Of a stretch of 64,000 nt of DNA, positions 1 to 6,849 are shown piece after piece (position 1 is the first letter of the stretch; the number at the start of each line of letters is the position of its first letter). The notes beneath the pieces were generated by a model. The model made no database searches and was not told the origin of the DNA. It saw only the letters and a list, made by a program, of their open reading frames with translations. A program made the translations under genes and the position numbers. This DNA comes from Geothermobacter hydrogeniphilus (lineage in GTDB: Bacteria; Desulfobacterota; Desulfuromonadia; Desulfuromonadales; Geothermobacteraceae), in the NCBI RefSeq assembly GCF_002093115.1, contig NZ_NAAD01000001.1, forward strand, positions 1 to 64,000. The letters are read 5' to 3'.

Positions 1-54
1 GAGATGTGAGATGTGAGATGTGAGATGTGAGATGTGAGATGTGAGATGTGAGAT
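1..54. repeat. Heptanucleotide tandem array (GAGATGT)n
   Basis: Almost eight perfect copies of the 7-bp unit GAGATGT run from the window edge, so the array may extend further left. It lies beyond the 3' end of rpmB. No ORF uses it. Confidence 0.95.
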
Positions 55-63
55 GACGCGCAA

Positions 64-110
64 GGCAACGGGGCCAGTCCCCCTTGATGAAGGGGACTGG
101 CCCCGTTGCC
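64..110. repeat. Perfect 19-bp inverted repeat
   Basis: Positions 64-82 and 92-110 are exact reverse complements (19 bp, GC-rich) with a 9-nt loop. There is no T-tract on either side, so it is not a classical terminator by itself. It directly adjoins the rpmB terminator and resembles a REP-type palindrome. Confidence 0.85.
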
Positions 111-117
111 GGTGCAC

Positions 118-155
118 AAAAAAGGCGGTTCACCCCGAGGGCGAACCGCCTTTTT
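118..155 (-). terminator. Rho-independent terminator of rpmB
   Basis: An 8-bp GC stem (GGCGGTTC at 124-131 pairing with GAACCGCC at 143-150) is flanked by A6 on the left and T5 on the right. It therefore works on either strand; on the minus strand it follows the rpmB stop codon by about 20 nt. Confidence 0.88.
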
Positions 156-176
156 CAGTTTCAGCTGCCGGTTGCG

Positions 177-368
177 TCAGCCGGCCTTGACCACCGCTCC
201 GGAACGGATGCAGCGGGTACAGACCTTGATCGCCCGGACCTGACCGTTCCGCAGGGCCCTGACCTTCTGCAGATTCGGATTCCAGACTTTACGGGTTTTG
301 TTATGTGCATGACTGACATTGTTGCCGGTCGTCGGTTTTTTTCCGCAGATTTCACATACCTTGGCCAT
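177..368 (-). CDS. rpmB: 50S ribosomal protein L28
   Basis: A 63-residue protein beginning [20 protein letters not shown], the typical L28 N-terminus. L28 is a structural protein of the large ribosomal subunit. The CxxC pair near the N-terminus and a second CTRC pair near residues 50-53 mark the zinc-binding (C+) form. The ATG at 368 was chosen because a strong GAGGAGG Shine-Dalgarno lies 8 nt upstream; a longer in-frame start adds six residues not typical of L28. A terminator follows, and a promoter-like element sits just upstream, so it can be transcribed apart from the purM operon. Confidence 0.97.
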   Translation of the reverse strand: MAKVCEICGKKPTTGNNVSHAHNKTRKVWNPNLQKVRALRNGQVRAIKVCTRCIRSGAVVKAG

Positions 369-401
369 CGATCGATACCTCCTCAAGATTCAGAACGCAA
401 T

Positions 402-430
402 TTTCTAGCATGCTTCGGAAAAGAATGCAA
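402..430 (-). promoter_or_regulatory. Candidate sigma-70 promoter for rpmB
   Basis: On the minus strand TTGCAT (-35) is followed after 17 nt by TAGAAA (-10), placing the transcription start about 27 nt before the rpmB ATG. The boxes match the consensus only in part. Confidence 0.4.
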
Positions 431-455
431 GGGACTTTTTCAACTCACAGGACGG

Positions 456-1676
456 CTATGGTCCTTTTTTCTTCATGCCGGTCAAGGTCAGGGCGACCAG
501 GGCTTCGCCAAGCAGCCCGAGAGCGGGATAGAGCTGTTCGGCACAGGCCTGGTAGAGAGCCCTGGCGGGCCGGAGCGCCCCGCGCTCGCCGCATGGACCG
601 GAGGATGCGGGGGCCTGGCCGTTCTGCAGCCGGTTGAATGCGGGCTGATCTCCGGGGAACAGACAACTCAGTTCGACCGCCAGGTCCGTTGCCGGATCGA
701 TCTCCGCCGGGCAACGCAGGTAGATTTCCGGCCGGTTCTGGTTGCGTCCCAGGGCAAGTTGAAACGCTGCCGCCGGAGAATGGATCAACAATCGCGGCGC
801 CAGCAGCTTCGATGGTTGCGTAGTTGGTCTCTGCAACTCCCATAGTGCCGGACCGCCCTGTGACTCCGGCCAACCCGGGACCGGGGGAGTCGGTCGGGCC
901 GCCAGCAGCAGTCGATCGCAGGAGACCGTTTCCGCGCCGAGGTGACATTGGACAGTTCCCGAACGGAGGGAATTCAGACCGCTGAGCTGCTCCAGGGGGC
1001 GCCGGGTCGCACCGGTATCGGCCAGGCGCTGTTCGAGCAGTTTGTCGAGAACAGCGCCGGCCACGGACTGCCGGCCGAGCAGTTGGTCCCAGGCCAGAGC
1101 GGCTTCGGCCAGGCTCAGGTTGGTGGCTGGAATCAGGCAGACAGCGGCCAGCAGGGAGCGGCACAGCTGACGGCCTTCGGCACAGATCGGTTGCCGGGCG
1201 CACCAGTCGGCAAAGGACTGGCGCAGAAGACCGCCAGGCAGCCCCTTGCGGCGGCATGCCAGGGGCCAGCGAACCTTGTGACGAAGGTTGAAGACGGGGC
1301 TGCCGCCGATTTCGCGCAGGGTGTGTTGCAGCGTCTGCCCCCAGCGCTGCAGCTGGTCGAGCAGGGCGATGATCTGCGGGTAGGATTGCGGCAACTCCCG
1401 GCGGATCTCATCCTGCCAGGGGCTGCTGCCGTGGATTTCGATACAGGTTGTCTCGAAATGCAGTTGGATCGGGACCGTTGCGGTCAGGCAGTGACGGGCC
1501 TGCAGCTGATCGAGCAGATCGTCAAGCAGAATCGAGCTGTTCCGGAGCAGGTATTGCGGCCAGCCCCGGCCATGCAGGTGCAGGACGCGCAGTCCCCTGC
1601 GGCCGAGCAGGATTCCGGCGATGCGTGCCCCGGGGGCATCGCCGGCGATGATCAGGTCGTAATGCTGATTGGCCAT
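456..1676 (-). CDS. FAD-dependent oxidoreductase-like protein of unknown substrate
   Basis: A 406-residue protein. Its N-terminus (about residues 5-35) reads as a Rossmann beta-alpha-beta unit, with GDAPGARIAGILLGRRG in place of the usual GxGxxG, as in phytoene-dehydrogenase or UbiH-type flavoproteins with a degenerate dinucleotide loop. The rest is rich in Leu, Gln and Arg, with no obvious membrane segment or cysteine cluster. It follows the DUF523 gene after a 3-nt gap and probably ends the purM-purN transcript. The loop suggests altered or lost FAD binding. The substrate cannot be read from the sequence. Confidence 0.6.
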   Translation of the reverse strand: MANQHYDLIIAGDAPGARIAGILLGRRGLRVLHLHGRGWPQYLLRNSSILLDDLLDQLQARHCLTATVPIQLHFETTCIEIHGSSPWQDEIRRELPQSYPQIIALLDQLQRWGQTLQHTLREIGGSPVFNLRHKVRWPLACRRKGLPGGLLRQSFADWCARQPICAEGRQLCRSLLAAVCLIPATNLSLAEAALAWDQLLGRQSVAGAVLDKLLEQRLADTGATRRPLEQLSGLNSLRSGTVQCHLGAETVSCDRLLLAARPTPPVPGWPESQGGPALWELQRPTTQPSKLLAPRLLIHSPAAAFQLALGRNQNRPEIYLRCPAEIDPATDLAVELSCLFPGDQPAFNRLQNGQAPASSGPCGERGALRPARALYQACAEQLYPALGLLGEALVALTLTGMKKKGP

Positions 1677-1679
1677 GAT

Positions 1680-2150
1680 TCATCCTTCCGGCAGGTTCTC
1701 TTCCGACCAGAGCTCGATTCCGTGCTGTTCGAGAAGGGCCGCGGCAACGCCCATTCCGGGGACAACCCGTTCTTCCAGGTAAATGTGGCGGCTGCCGCAG
1801 GAGGGGCTGCGTTCCTTGAAAATAGCGCGCCGGCAGCCGCACAGCCGGGCAATCGCCAGCGTCTGTCCGGCTCCCTTGAGGAAGAGGCTGCTGACCGGTT
1901 GCTGCAATTCGTTGCGGACCTCGCCGTCACCGTTGAGCAGTGACCGCCCGTCACCGCGGGTAAAACGGGTTTGGGGGCGCGGCGTGGGCAGACCGGCGAG
2001 CTGTTCCGGGCAGACCGGTATCGGAATCAGGTTGTGCCGCTGTAGAAAGACGCGAACGGCGCTGTTGGCTTTGCATCTGCCGTCGTAGCGGGTCGGCAGA
2101 CCGAGGAGACAGCTGCTGACAAGAATCGGTTCCGCCTTGCGCTCGCTCAT
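1680..2150 (-). CDS. DUF523 family protein (YbbK-like)
   Basis: A 156-residue protein, the usual size for DUF523. The family motifs are present in order: SSCLLG near the N-terminus, RYDG, CPEQLAGLPTPR, and SPSCG in the C-terminal half. The conserved cysteines suggest metal or thiol chemistry, but the biochemical role of the family is not established to my knowledge. It lies 10 nt after purN and 3 nt before the flavoprotein gene, so it is probably cotranscribed with the purine genes. That linkage alone does not show a purine role. Confidence 0.85.
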   Translation of the reverse strand: MSERKAEPILVSSCLLGLPTRYDGRCKANSAVRVFLQRHNLIPIPVCPEQLAGLPTPRPQTRFTRGDGRSLLNGDGEVRNELQQPVSSLFLKGAGQTLAIARLCGCRRAIFKERSPSCGSRHIYLEERVVPGMGVAAALLEQHGIELWSEENLPEG

Positions 2151-2160
2151 GGCCGTTTGG

Positions 2161-2823
2161 TCAGTCGTCCAGCGGGGGGTTGATCAGGCTCGCCCGCAGG
2201 GGGGAGACCGATGGGGTGATGCGGACCCTGCGGCCCTCGATCCGCAGTCGCCCTTCGGCGAACAGTTGAATGGCGCGGGGGTAGATACGGTGTTCCTCGA
2301 CCAGAATGCGGGCGGCGAGGCTCTCCTCGTCGTCATCTTCCAGGACCGGAACCACAGCCTGCAGGATGATCGGCCCGGTGTCGACACCGCCGTCGACGAA
2401 ATGAACCGTGCAGCCGGAAAAACGGGCGCCGTATTCAATCGCTTTGCGCTGCACGTGCAGGCCGGGAAAGGCCGGCAACAGGGCGGGGTGAATGTTGATG
2501 ATGCGTCCGGGAAAGGCTTCGAGGAAGACGTCGCTGATCAACCGCATGAAACCGGCCAGGACCACCAGTTCAACCCCTGCCTGCTGCAGTGCGGAGACGA
2601 CCCGGTGATCGAAGTCGGCGCGACTGCTGAACTGTCGATGATCGATGCAGAGGGTGGTGATGTCGGCGGCCGCGGCACGTTCCAGGCAACCGGCGCCGGG
2701 GTTGTTGCTGATCACCAGCGCGATGGAGGCATCCAGGCTGCCGTCCCGGCAACGGTCGATGATCGCCTGCAGATTGGTGCCGCTTCCTGAGGCCAGGACG
2801 CCGATTTTCAGTTTGCCGGACAT
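2161..2823 (-). CDS. purN: Phosphoribosylglycinamide formyltransferase (GART)
   Basis: A 220-residue cytosolic enzyme that transfers a formyl group from 10-formyltetrahydrofolate to GAR in the third step of purine synthesis. It begins KIGVLASGSGTNLQAIID, the phosphate-binding loop. It carries NIHPALLPAFPG, with the catalytic Asn and His, and a GVDTGPII segment near the folate site. purM lies upstream with a 6-nt gap, the usual purM-purN pairing, so both were probably made from one transcript. The ATG at 2823 gives a standard N-terminus. Confidence 0.97.
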   Translation of the reverse strand: MSGKLKIGVLASGSGTNLQAIIDRCRDGSLDASIALVISNNPGAGCLERAAAADITTLCIDHRQFSSRADFDHRVVSALQQAGVELVVLAGFMRLISDVFLEAFPGRIINIHPALLPAFPGLHVQRKAIEYGARFSGCTVHFVDGGVDTGPIILQAVVPVLEDDDEESLAARILVEEHRIYPRAIQLFAEGRLRIEGRRVRITPSVSPLRASLINPPLDD

Positions 2824-2829
2824 GGCCCG

Positions 2830-3891
2830 TTAATCTCCGACACCATGCAGGATGACCTGTTCTTCGCCGTCTTTACAGAGGGAGACGGTACCGATCTGCC
2901 AGGCCTGTTCCTCCAGGCCGCCGAGCCGGACCAGGATGTCGTCGGCCTGCGCGGCGGGAACGATCAGCACCATGCCGATACCGTAGTTGAAGGTCCGGTA
3001 CATCTCCTGCGGGGCGATGTTGCCGCCTTCGCGCAGTCGTTCAAAAATAGCCGGTTTGGGCCAGACGGTGGTGTCGATGTCGACCCGGCAGTGGCGCGGC
3101 AGCACCCGCGGGACATTTTCCAGCAGGCCGCCGCCGGTGATATGGGCCATCCCCTTGATTTCGAAATCCCGCAGCAGGTTGAGGATCGATTTGACGTAGA
3201 TCCGGGTCGGGGTGATCAGTTCTTCACCGAGGGTGCCTTCCAGGCCGTCAAGGCGGGCATCGAGGGAGAGCCCCATGGTTTCGAGAAAAACCTTGCGGGC
3301 CAGGGAGTAACCGTTGGAGTGCAGACCGCTCGAGCCGATGCCGATGACCAGATCTCCGTCGGTAATGGCTGACCCGTCGATGATGCTGTTGTTGTCGACC
3401 ACGCCGACCGTGAAGCCGGCCAGATCGTATTCCCCGTTGCCGTACATGCCCGGCATTTCCGCTGTTTCGCCGCCGATCAGGGCACAGCCGGACTGCACAC
3501 AACCTTCGGAGATGCCGGCAACGATTTCGGCCGCCTTCTCCGGTGCCAGCTTTCCGGTCGCCAGGTAGTCGAGGAAGAAGAGCGGCTCGGCCCCCTGGAC
3601 GATGATGTCATTGACGCACATGGCCACCAGGTCGATGCCGACGGTGTCGTGTTTGTCAAGCATGAAGGCCAGCTTCAGCTTGGTGCCGACGCCATCGGTC
3701 GAGGACACCAGAACCGGGTTCTGATACTTGCCGGTATTGAGCGAAAAGAGGCCTCCGAAGCCGCCGATGTCGGTCAGTACTTCGGGCCGCGAAGCTGCCT
3801 TGACCAGGGGCTTGATCAATTGCACGAAACGATTGCCGGCATCGATATCGACGCCGGCATCCTTGTAGGTCATCTGCTTGTCTCTGGACAA
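2830..3891 (-). CDS. purM: Phosphoribosylformylglycinamidine cyclo-ligase (AIR synthetase)
   Basis: This enzyme closes FGAM to AIR using ATP in purine synthesis. The protein reads TYKDAGVDIDAGNRFV near the start, then STDGVGTKLKLA, ALIGGETAEMPG and GLHSNGYSLAR, all PurM hallmarks. The start is called as TTG at 3891 because AGGAG lies 9 nt upstream and the resulting N-terminus (six residues before TYKDAG) resembles relatives. The first ATG in the body is 3873, with no good Shine-Dalgarno. The frame stays open upstream to 3981, but that stretch is palindromic repeat A1 and is not accepted as coding. First gene of the minus-strand operon. Confidence 0.96.
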   Translation of the reverse strand: MSRDKQMTYKDAGVDIDAGNRFVQLIKPLVKAASRPEVLTDIGGFGGLFSLNTGKYQNPVLVSSTDGVGTKLKLAFMLDKHDTVGIDLVAMCVNDIIVQGAEPLFFLDYLATGKLAPEKAAEIVAGISEGCVQSGCALIGGETAEMPGMYGNGEYDLAGFTVGVVDNNSIIDGSAITDGDLVIGIGSSGLHSNGYSLARKVFLETMGLSLDARLDGLEGTLGEELITPTRIYVKSILNLLRDFEIKGMAHITGGGLLENVPRVLPRHCRVDIDTTVWPKPAIFERLREGGNIAPQEMYRTFNYGIGMVLIVPAAQADDILVRLGGLEEQAWQIGTVSLCKDGEEQVILHGVGD

Positions 3892-3913
3892 GGTGGAACT
3901 CCTCTGGCTGAAG

Positions 3914-4001
3914 CCTGAATCAGTGAGCACTTTTGTCGGCGGATAGCACAAGCAGGCCAAGCACTTGCACTCTCCATCCAACAGGAACTCACGGATTCAG
4001 G
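3914..4001. repeat. Palindromic repeat family A, copy A1 (internally deleted)
   Basis: It begins CCTGAATCAGTGAG and ends with the inverted tip CTCACGGATTCAGG. Compared with the 162-bp copies at 6635, 12547 and 41779 it keeps both ends but lacks about 74 bp in the middle. It lies in the probable 5' leader of purM. Confidence 0.9.
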
Positions 4002-4014
4002 CGAAGTGGACCCT

Positions 4015-4043
4015 TTTTTAAATCAATGTTGCCGGGGTGTCAA
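4015..4043 (-). promoter_or_regulatory. Candidate sigma-70 promoter for purM
   Basis: On the minus strand a perfect TTGACA (4043-4038) is followed after 17 nt by TAAAAA (4020-4015). This would give a leader of roughly 115 nt that includes repeat A1. Confidence 0.45.
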
Positions 4044-4139
4044 TGCTGAATCCGCCTCCTGCGGCCGGACAAAGAGTCTCGGACAGATTGCAACAATCCT
4101 TTACAGAGAGCTGTGGCTCAACTATCATGCTGTCTCGCC

Positions 4140-4586
4140 ATGAACAGACTGTACATCCGCCGCCTGACGGCTGACGATCTTGAAAAGATTACCGCACTTG
4201 AGCGTCGTTGTCAGCCTCACCCCTGGAGTCAGGAGCTTTTTTGCCGGGAACTGGGCAACCCGGTGGCACGTTTCCATGTGGCGGAACTCGACGGCAGTAT
4301 TGCCGGTTACCTGTGCTGCTGGCAGATCGGTGACGAACTGGAAATCCACAACGTCGCAACCGATCCCGATTATCGGCGTCGCGGGATTGCCCGCCGTCTG
4401 CTGGCGGAGGTTCTTGCCGATCCCGGAGTGGCCCGTGCCTTCCTTGAAGTCCGGAGCGGCAACCGGGGCGCCATCGCCCTCTACCGGGCACTCGGGTTCC
4501 GGGTTTCCGATTGTCGCCGGGGCTATTATCACGACGGCGAGGACGCCCTGTTGATGGACTGGCGGAGACCCGACCCGGATTGTTAG
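4140..4586 (+). CDS. rimI: Ribosomal protein S18-alanine N-acetyltransferase-like (GNAT)
   Basis: A 148-residue GNAT enzyme predicted to acetylate the N-terminal alanine of ribosomal protein S18. It shows the RimI pattern: HPWSQELF early, then NVATDPDYRRRGIARRLL (acetyl-CoA loop), LEVRSGNRGAIALYRALGF, and a late YYHDGEDALLM segment. The start at 4140 gives the usual short N-terminus (MNRLYIRRLTADDL) but has no clear Shine-Dalgarno; a GTG at 4113, preceded by a weak purine stretch, would add nine residues. Divergent from purM, followed by repeat C1. Confidence 0.88.
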   Translation: MNRLYIRRLTADDLEKITALERRCQPHPWSQELFCRELGNPVARFHVAELDGSIAGYLCCWQIGDELEIHNVATDPDYRRRGIARRLLAEVLADPGVARAFLEVRSGNRGAIALYRALGFRVSDCRRGYYHDGEDALLMDWRRPDPDC

Positions 4587-4591
4587 CCTTG

Positions 4592-4714
4592 CAGGCTGAT
4601 AAAAAACGCCCATCTGCGGCGTTGTCCTTCCCCCGCGTCAACGACGTACCTTCCGGTACGCCTTATGCCGCGGGTGTGTGGACGCCTTGCATCTGGACAT
4701 TTTTGCTCAGCCTG
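4592..4714. repeat. Palindromic repeat family C, copy C1
   Basis: A 123-bp imperfect palindrome with ends CAGGCTGA and TCAGCCTG. Left-arm blocks (AAAAA, CTGCGGCGTTG, CCCGCG, CGTACC) recur inverted in the right arm. The centre is close to CGTACCTTCCGGTACG. It fills the rimI-pyrK gap. Confidence 0.8.
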
Positions 4715-4768
4715 GGGAAAACACCTTGCCGGCGTTGACCCTTTTGCAAAACCAGGAGAGACTGTTTC

Positions 4769-5623
4769 ATGTCAAACTTCAAGACCCGAATCCTGGCCAA
4801 CCAGGAGATATCCCCCGGTTACTGGCGCATGCGGATTCAGGCTCCCGGTGCTGTTGCCGATTGCCGTGCCGGCCAGTTTCTGATGTTCCGGGTGCAGTTG
4901 TCGCTGCTGCCGCTGCTGCGCCGCCCCTTCGGCATCTTCCGTACCGGGTTTCAACCTTCGGATGTTGATGGCCTGCCGCCGGTTGAATACCTGGAAATTC
5001 TCTACAAAGTGGTCGGCCAGGGGACGGCCATGATGAGCGAACTGCACCATGGTGATCGGGTGGAGATTCTCGGGCCCCTGGGGCGCGGTTTCGATGGCGG
5101 CGAGCCGGGACGGCGCAAAATCCTTGTCGGCGGCGGTATCGGTCTGGTTCCTCTCTATATGCTCGCCGAGCAGCTGGTCGACGGCAGCGAAGTCAGGCTG
5201 CTGATGGGGGGGCGCACCCGTGACGATATCATCGTCGTGACCGAGTTCGAACGTCTCGGCGTGCAGACCTACGTTTCAACCGAAGACGGCAGCCTAGGCG
5301 ATCGCGGCCTGGTGACCGCGGTTCTGCAGCAGCAGCTCGACGCTGATCCCGACGCCGAAGTCTTTGCCTGCGGACCGCTGCCGATGCTCGAAGCGGTTTA
5401 TGGCATCTGCCGTCAGCGCCAGGTGCCGCTGCAGGTGTCGCTGGAAGCCCTGATGGCCTGCGGGGTCGGCGCCTGTCTCGGTTGCGTGGTCAAGGGTGTC
5501 GGCCATTCCGAAACCAGTCCGCGCTTTCTCTGTACCTGTAAGGAAGGTCCGGTTTTCCGTGCAGAACAACTGGCCTGGGACCGCCTGGACCGGACCGAAG
5601 GCACTTGCGAGGGATGTAAATGA
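4769..5623 (+). CDS. pyrK: Dihydroorotate dehydrogenase B, electron transfer subunit
   Basis: A 284-residue flavo-iron-sulfur protein that passes electrons from dihydroorotate oxidation to NAD+. The N-terminal ferredoxin-reductase fold carries RRPFGIF (FAD site). Residues near 115-125 contain LVGGGIGLVPL (NAD-binding). The C-terminal part has the [2Fe-2S] cysteines in MACGVGACLGC and FLCTCKEGPVF. AGGAG lies 11 nt before the ATG. It overlaps pyrD by 4 bp, as expected for translationally coupled subunits of a PyrD1B-PyrK complex. Confidence 0.96.
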   Translation: MSNFKTRILANQEISPGYWRMRIQAPGAVADCRAGQFLMFRVQLSLLPLLRRPFGIFRTGFQPSDVDGLPPVEYLEILYKVVGQGTAMMSELHHGDRVEILGPLGRGFDGGEPGRRKILVGGGIGLVPLYMLAEQLVDGSEVRLLMGGRTRDDIIVVTEFERLGVQTYVSTEDGSLGDRGLVTAVLQQQLDADPDAEVFACGPLPMLEAVYGICRQRQVPLQVSLEALMACGVGACLGCVVKGVGHSETSPRFLCTCKEGPVFRAEQLAWDRLDRTEGTCEGCK

Positions 5624-6555
5624 TGTCGCAGCAATCAACGGCCAAAGTCTCCCTGGCGGTGGAAATCGCCGGACTGCGGATGAAAAATCCGGTCATGCCG
5701 GCGTCGGGAACCTTCGGTTATGGTGAAGAGTTCGCCCCCTATCTCGATCTCAACCGGCTTGGCGCGATTGTCACCAAGGGCCTGTCGCTGCGGCCCAAGG
5801 CCGGCAATCCGACCCCGCGCATCTGTGAAACGGTCAGCGGCATGCTCAACGCCATCGGCCTGCAGAATGTCGGGGTGGATGCCTTTATCGAACACAAGAT
5901 GCCCTTCCTGCGGGAAATCAATACCCCGGTGATTGCCAACTTCTTCGGCAATACCTTGGAGGAATACGGCGAGGTCGCCCGACGGCTGAACGAGATTCCC
6001 GAACTGGCGGCGGTTGAGCTGAATATTTCCTGTCCCAACGTCAAGCAGGGAGGGATTGTCTTCGGTACCGATCCGCAGGCCGCCCACCAGGCGGTCGACG
6101 TGGTGCGGAAGAATCTCGACAAACCGCTGATTGTCAAGCTGACGCCGAACGTCACCGATATTACCGTGATCGCCCGGGCGGTGGCCGATGCCGGCGCCGA
6201 CGCGGTCAGCTGCATCAATACCCTGACCGGCATGTCGATTGACGTGCGCCGAAGGAAGCCGAAAATTGCCAACCGCACCGGTGGGCTGTCGGGACCGGCG
6301 ATCCGCCCGGTTGCCGTTCGCATGGTGTACCAGGTGGTGCAGGCGGTCGCTATCCCGGTGATCGGTGTCGGCGGCATCAGCAGCGCCGAGGATGCCCTCG
6401 AATTCCTCATCGCCGGGGCGCAGGCGGTGCAGGTCGGTACCGCCAACTTCGTCGATCCGGATGCCATGCAGCAGGTGATCGACGGCCTGGAACGGTTCTG
6501 CATAGAGGAGGGAATCGCGGACATCCGGGAGCTGATCGGCAGTCTTGAGGTATAA
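5620..6555 (+). CDS. pyrD: Dihydroorotate dehydrogenase B, catalytic subunit
   Basis: A 311-residue FMN enzyme that oxidises dihydroorotate to orotate in pyrimidine synthesis. NISCPNVKQGG contains the catalytic Cys typical of class 1 enzymes (class 2 uses Ser). KGLSLRPKAGNPTPR and IGVGGISSAEDALEFLIAGA are FMN/phosphate-binding segments. The adjacent pyrK marks subtype 1B. ATG 5620 overlaps the pyrK stop; a second ATG follows at once, so the start could be 5623. Confidence 0.97.
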   Translation: MMSQQSTAKVSLAVEIAGLRMKNPVMPASGTFGYGEEFAPYLDLNRLGAIVTKGLSLRPKAGNPTPRICETVSGMLNAIGLQNVGVDAFIEHKMPFLREINTPVIANFFGNTLEEYGEVARRLNEIPELAAVELNISCPNVKQGGIVFGTDPQAAHQAVDVVRKNLDKPLIVKLTPNVTDITVIARAVADAGADAVSCINTLTGMSIDVRRRKPKIANRTGGLSGPAIRPVAVRMVYQVVQAVAIPVIGVGGISSAEDALEFLIAGAQAVQVGTANFVDPDAMQQVIDGLERFCIEEGIADIRELIGSLEV

Positions 6556-6576
6556 TTTCTTTCAGGATTTCGGCGG

Positions 6577-6593
6577 AAGGGGACAGTCCCCTT
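6577..6593. repeat. Short perfect palindrome (REP-like)
   Basis: AAGGGGAC, one base, GTCCCCTT form an exact 8-bp inverted repeat about 20 nt after pyrD. A related GGGGGACTTCCCC run follows at 6600-6612. No T-tract is present, so terminator function is doubtful. Confidence 0.7.
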
Positions 6594-6634
6594 AGCTGAG
6601 GGGGACTTCCCCTTGTTCCCGGCGATACCTAAAC

Positions 6635-6796
6635 CCTGAATCAGTGAGCTCCTTGTCGGCGTATAGCACAAGTCATTGATCTGTCTGAGCTTCCCAAAAA
6701 TCACCAGCGAACCTATGGGTGCGCTTCAGATTTTTGCAAAGCTCATTCAGACCAAGCACTTGCACTCTCCATCCAACAGAAACTCACTGATTCAGG
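6635..6796. repeat. Palindromic repeat family A, copy A2 (full length)
   Basis: 162 bp, beginning CCTGAATCAGTGAG and ending CTCACTGATTCAGG, a perfect 14-bp terminal inverted repeat. The two halves match inward almost to the centre near 6715/6716 (for example CAAGTC, TCTGAGCTT, CAAAAATC and AGCG have inverted partners). It runs close to the start of the next gene, and the reading frame there stays open through it. Confidence 0.95.
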
Positions 6797-6805
6797 TAAA
6801 CTGCC

Positions 6806-6847
6806 CAGTGCCCGGCGCCCAGTGCCCGGCGCCCGGCGCGAAGCGCC
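6806..6847. repeat. Heptamer-phased GC-rich tandem array
   Basis: Two perfect 14-bp units CAGTGCCCGGCGCC (6806-6819, 6820-6833) are followed by two diverged 7-mers, so the array reads as six 7-bp units. It ends two bases before the ATG at 6850 and occupies the place of a Shine-Dalgarno. Confidence 0.8.
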
Positions 6848-6849
6848 CT

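Noticed and set aside
1-54. CRISPR-like repeat array
   Set aside because: Units are 7 bp with no spacers, and no cas genes are present.
84-845. 253-residue plus-strand ORF over rpmB and the flavoprotein gene
   Set aside because: It is antisense to two genes with recognisable products and has no family resemblance; a high-GC shadow frame.
3892-3981. N-terminal extension of PurM
   Set aside because: The extra 30 codons are palindromic repeat A1 and have no counterpart in PurM proteins.
6676-6849. N-terminal extension of the nucleotidyltransferase fusion
   Set aside because: The 58 codons are repeat A2 and the tandem array; DHH homology begins right after ATG 6850.
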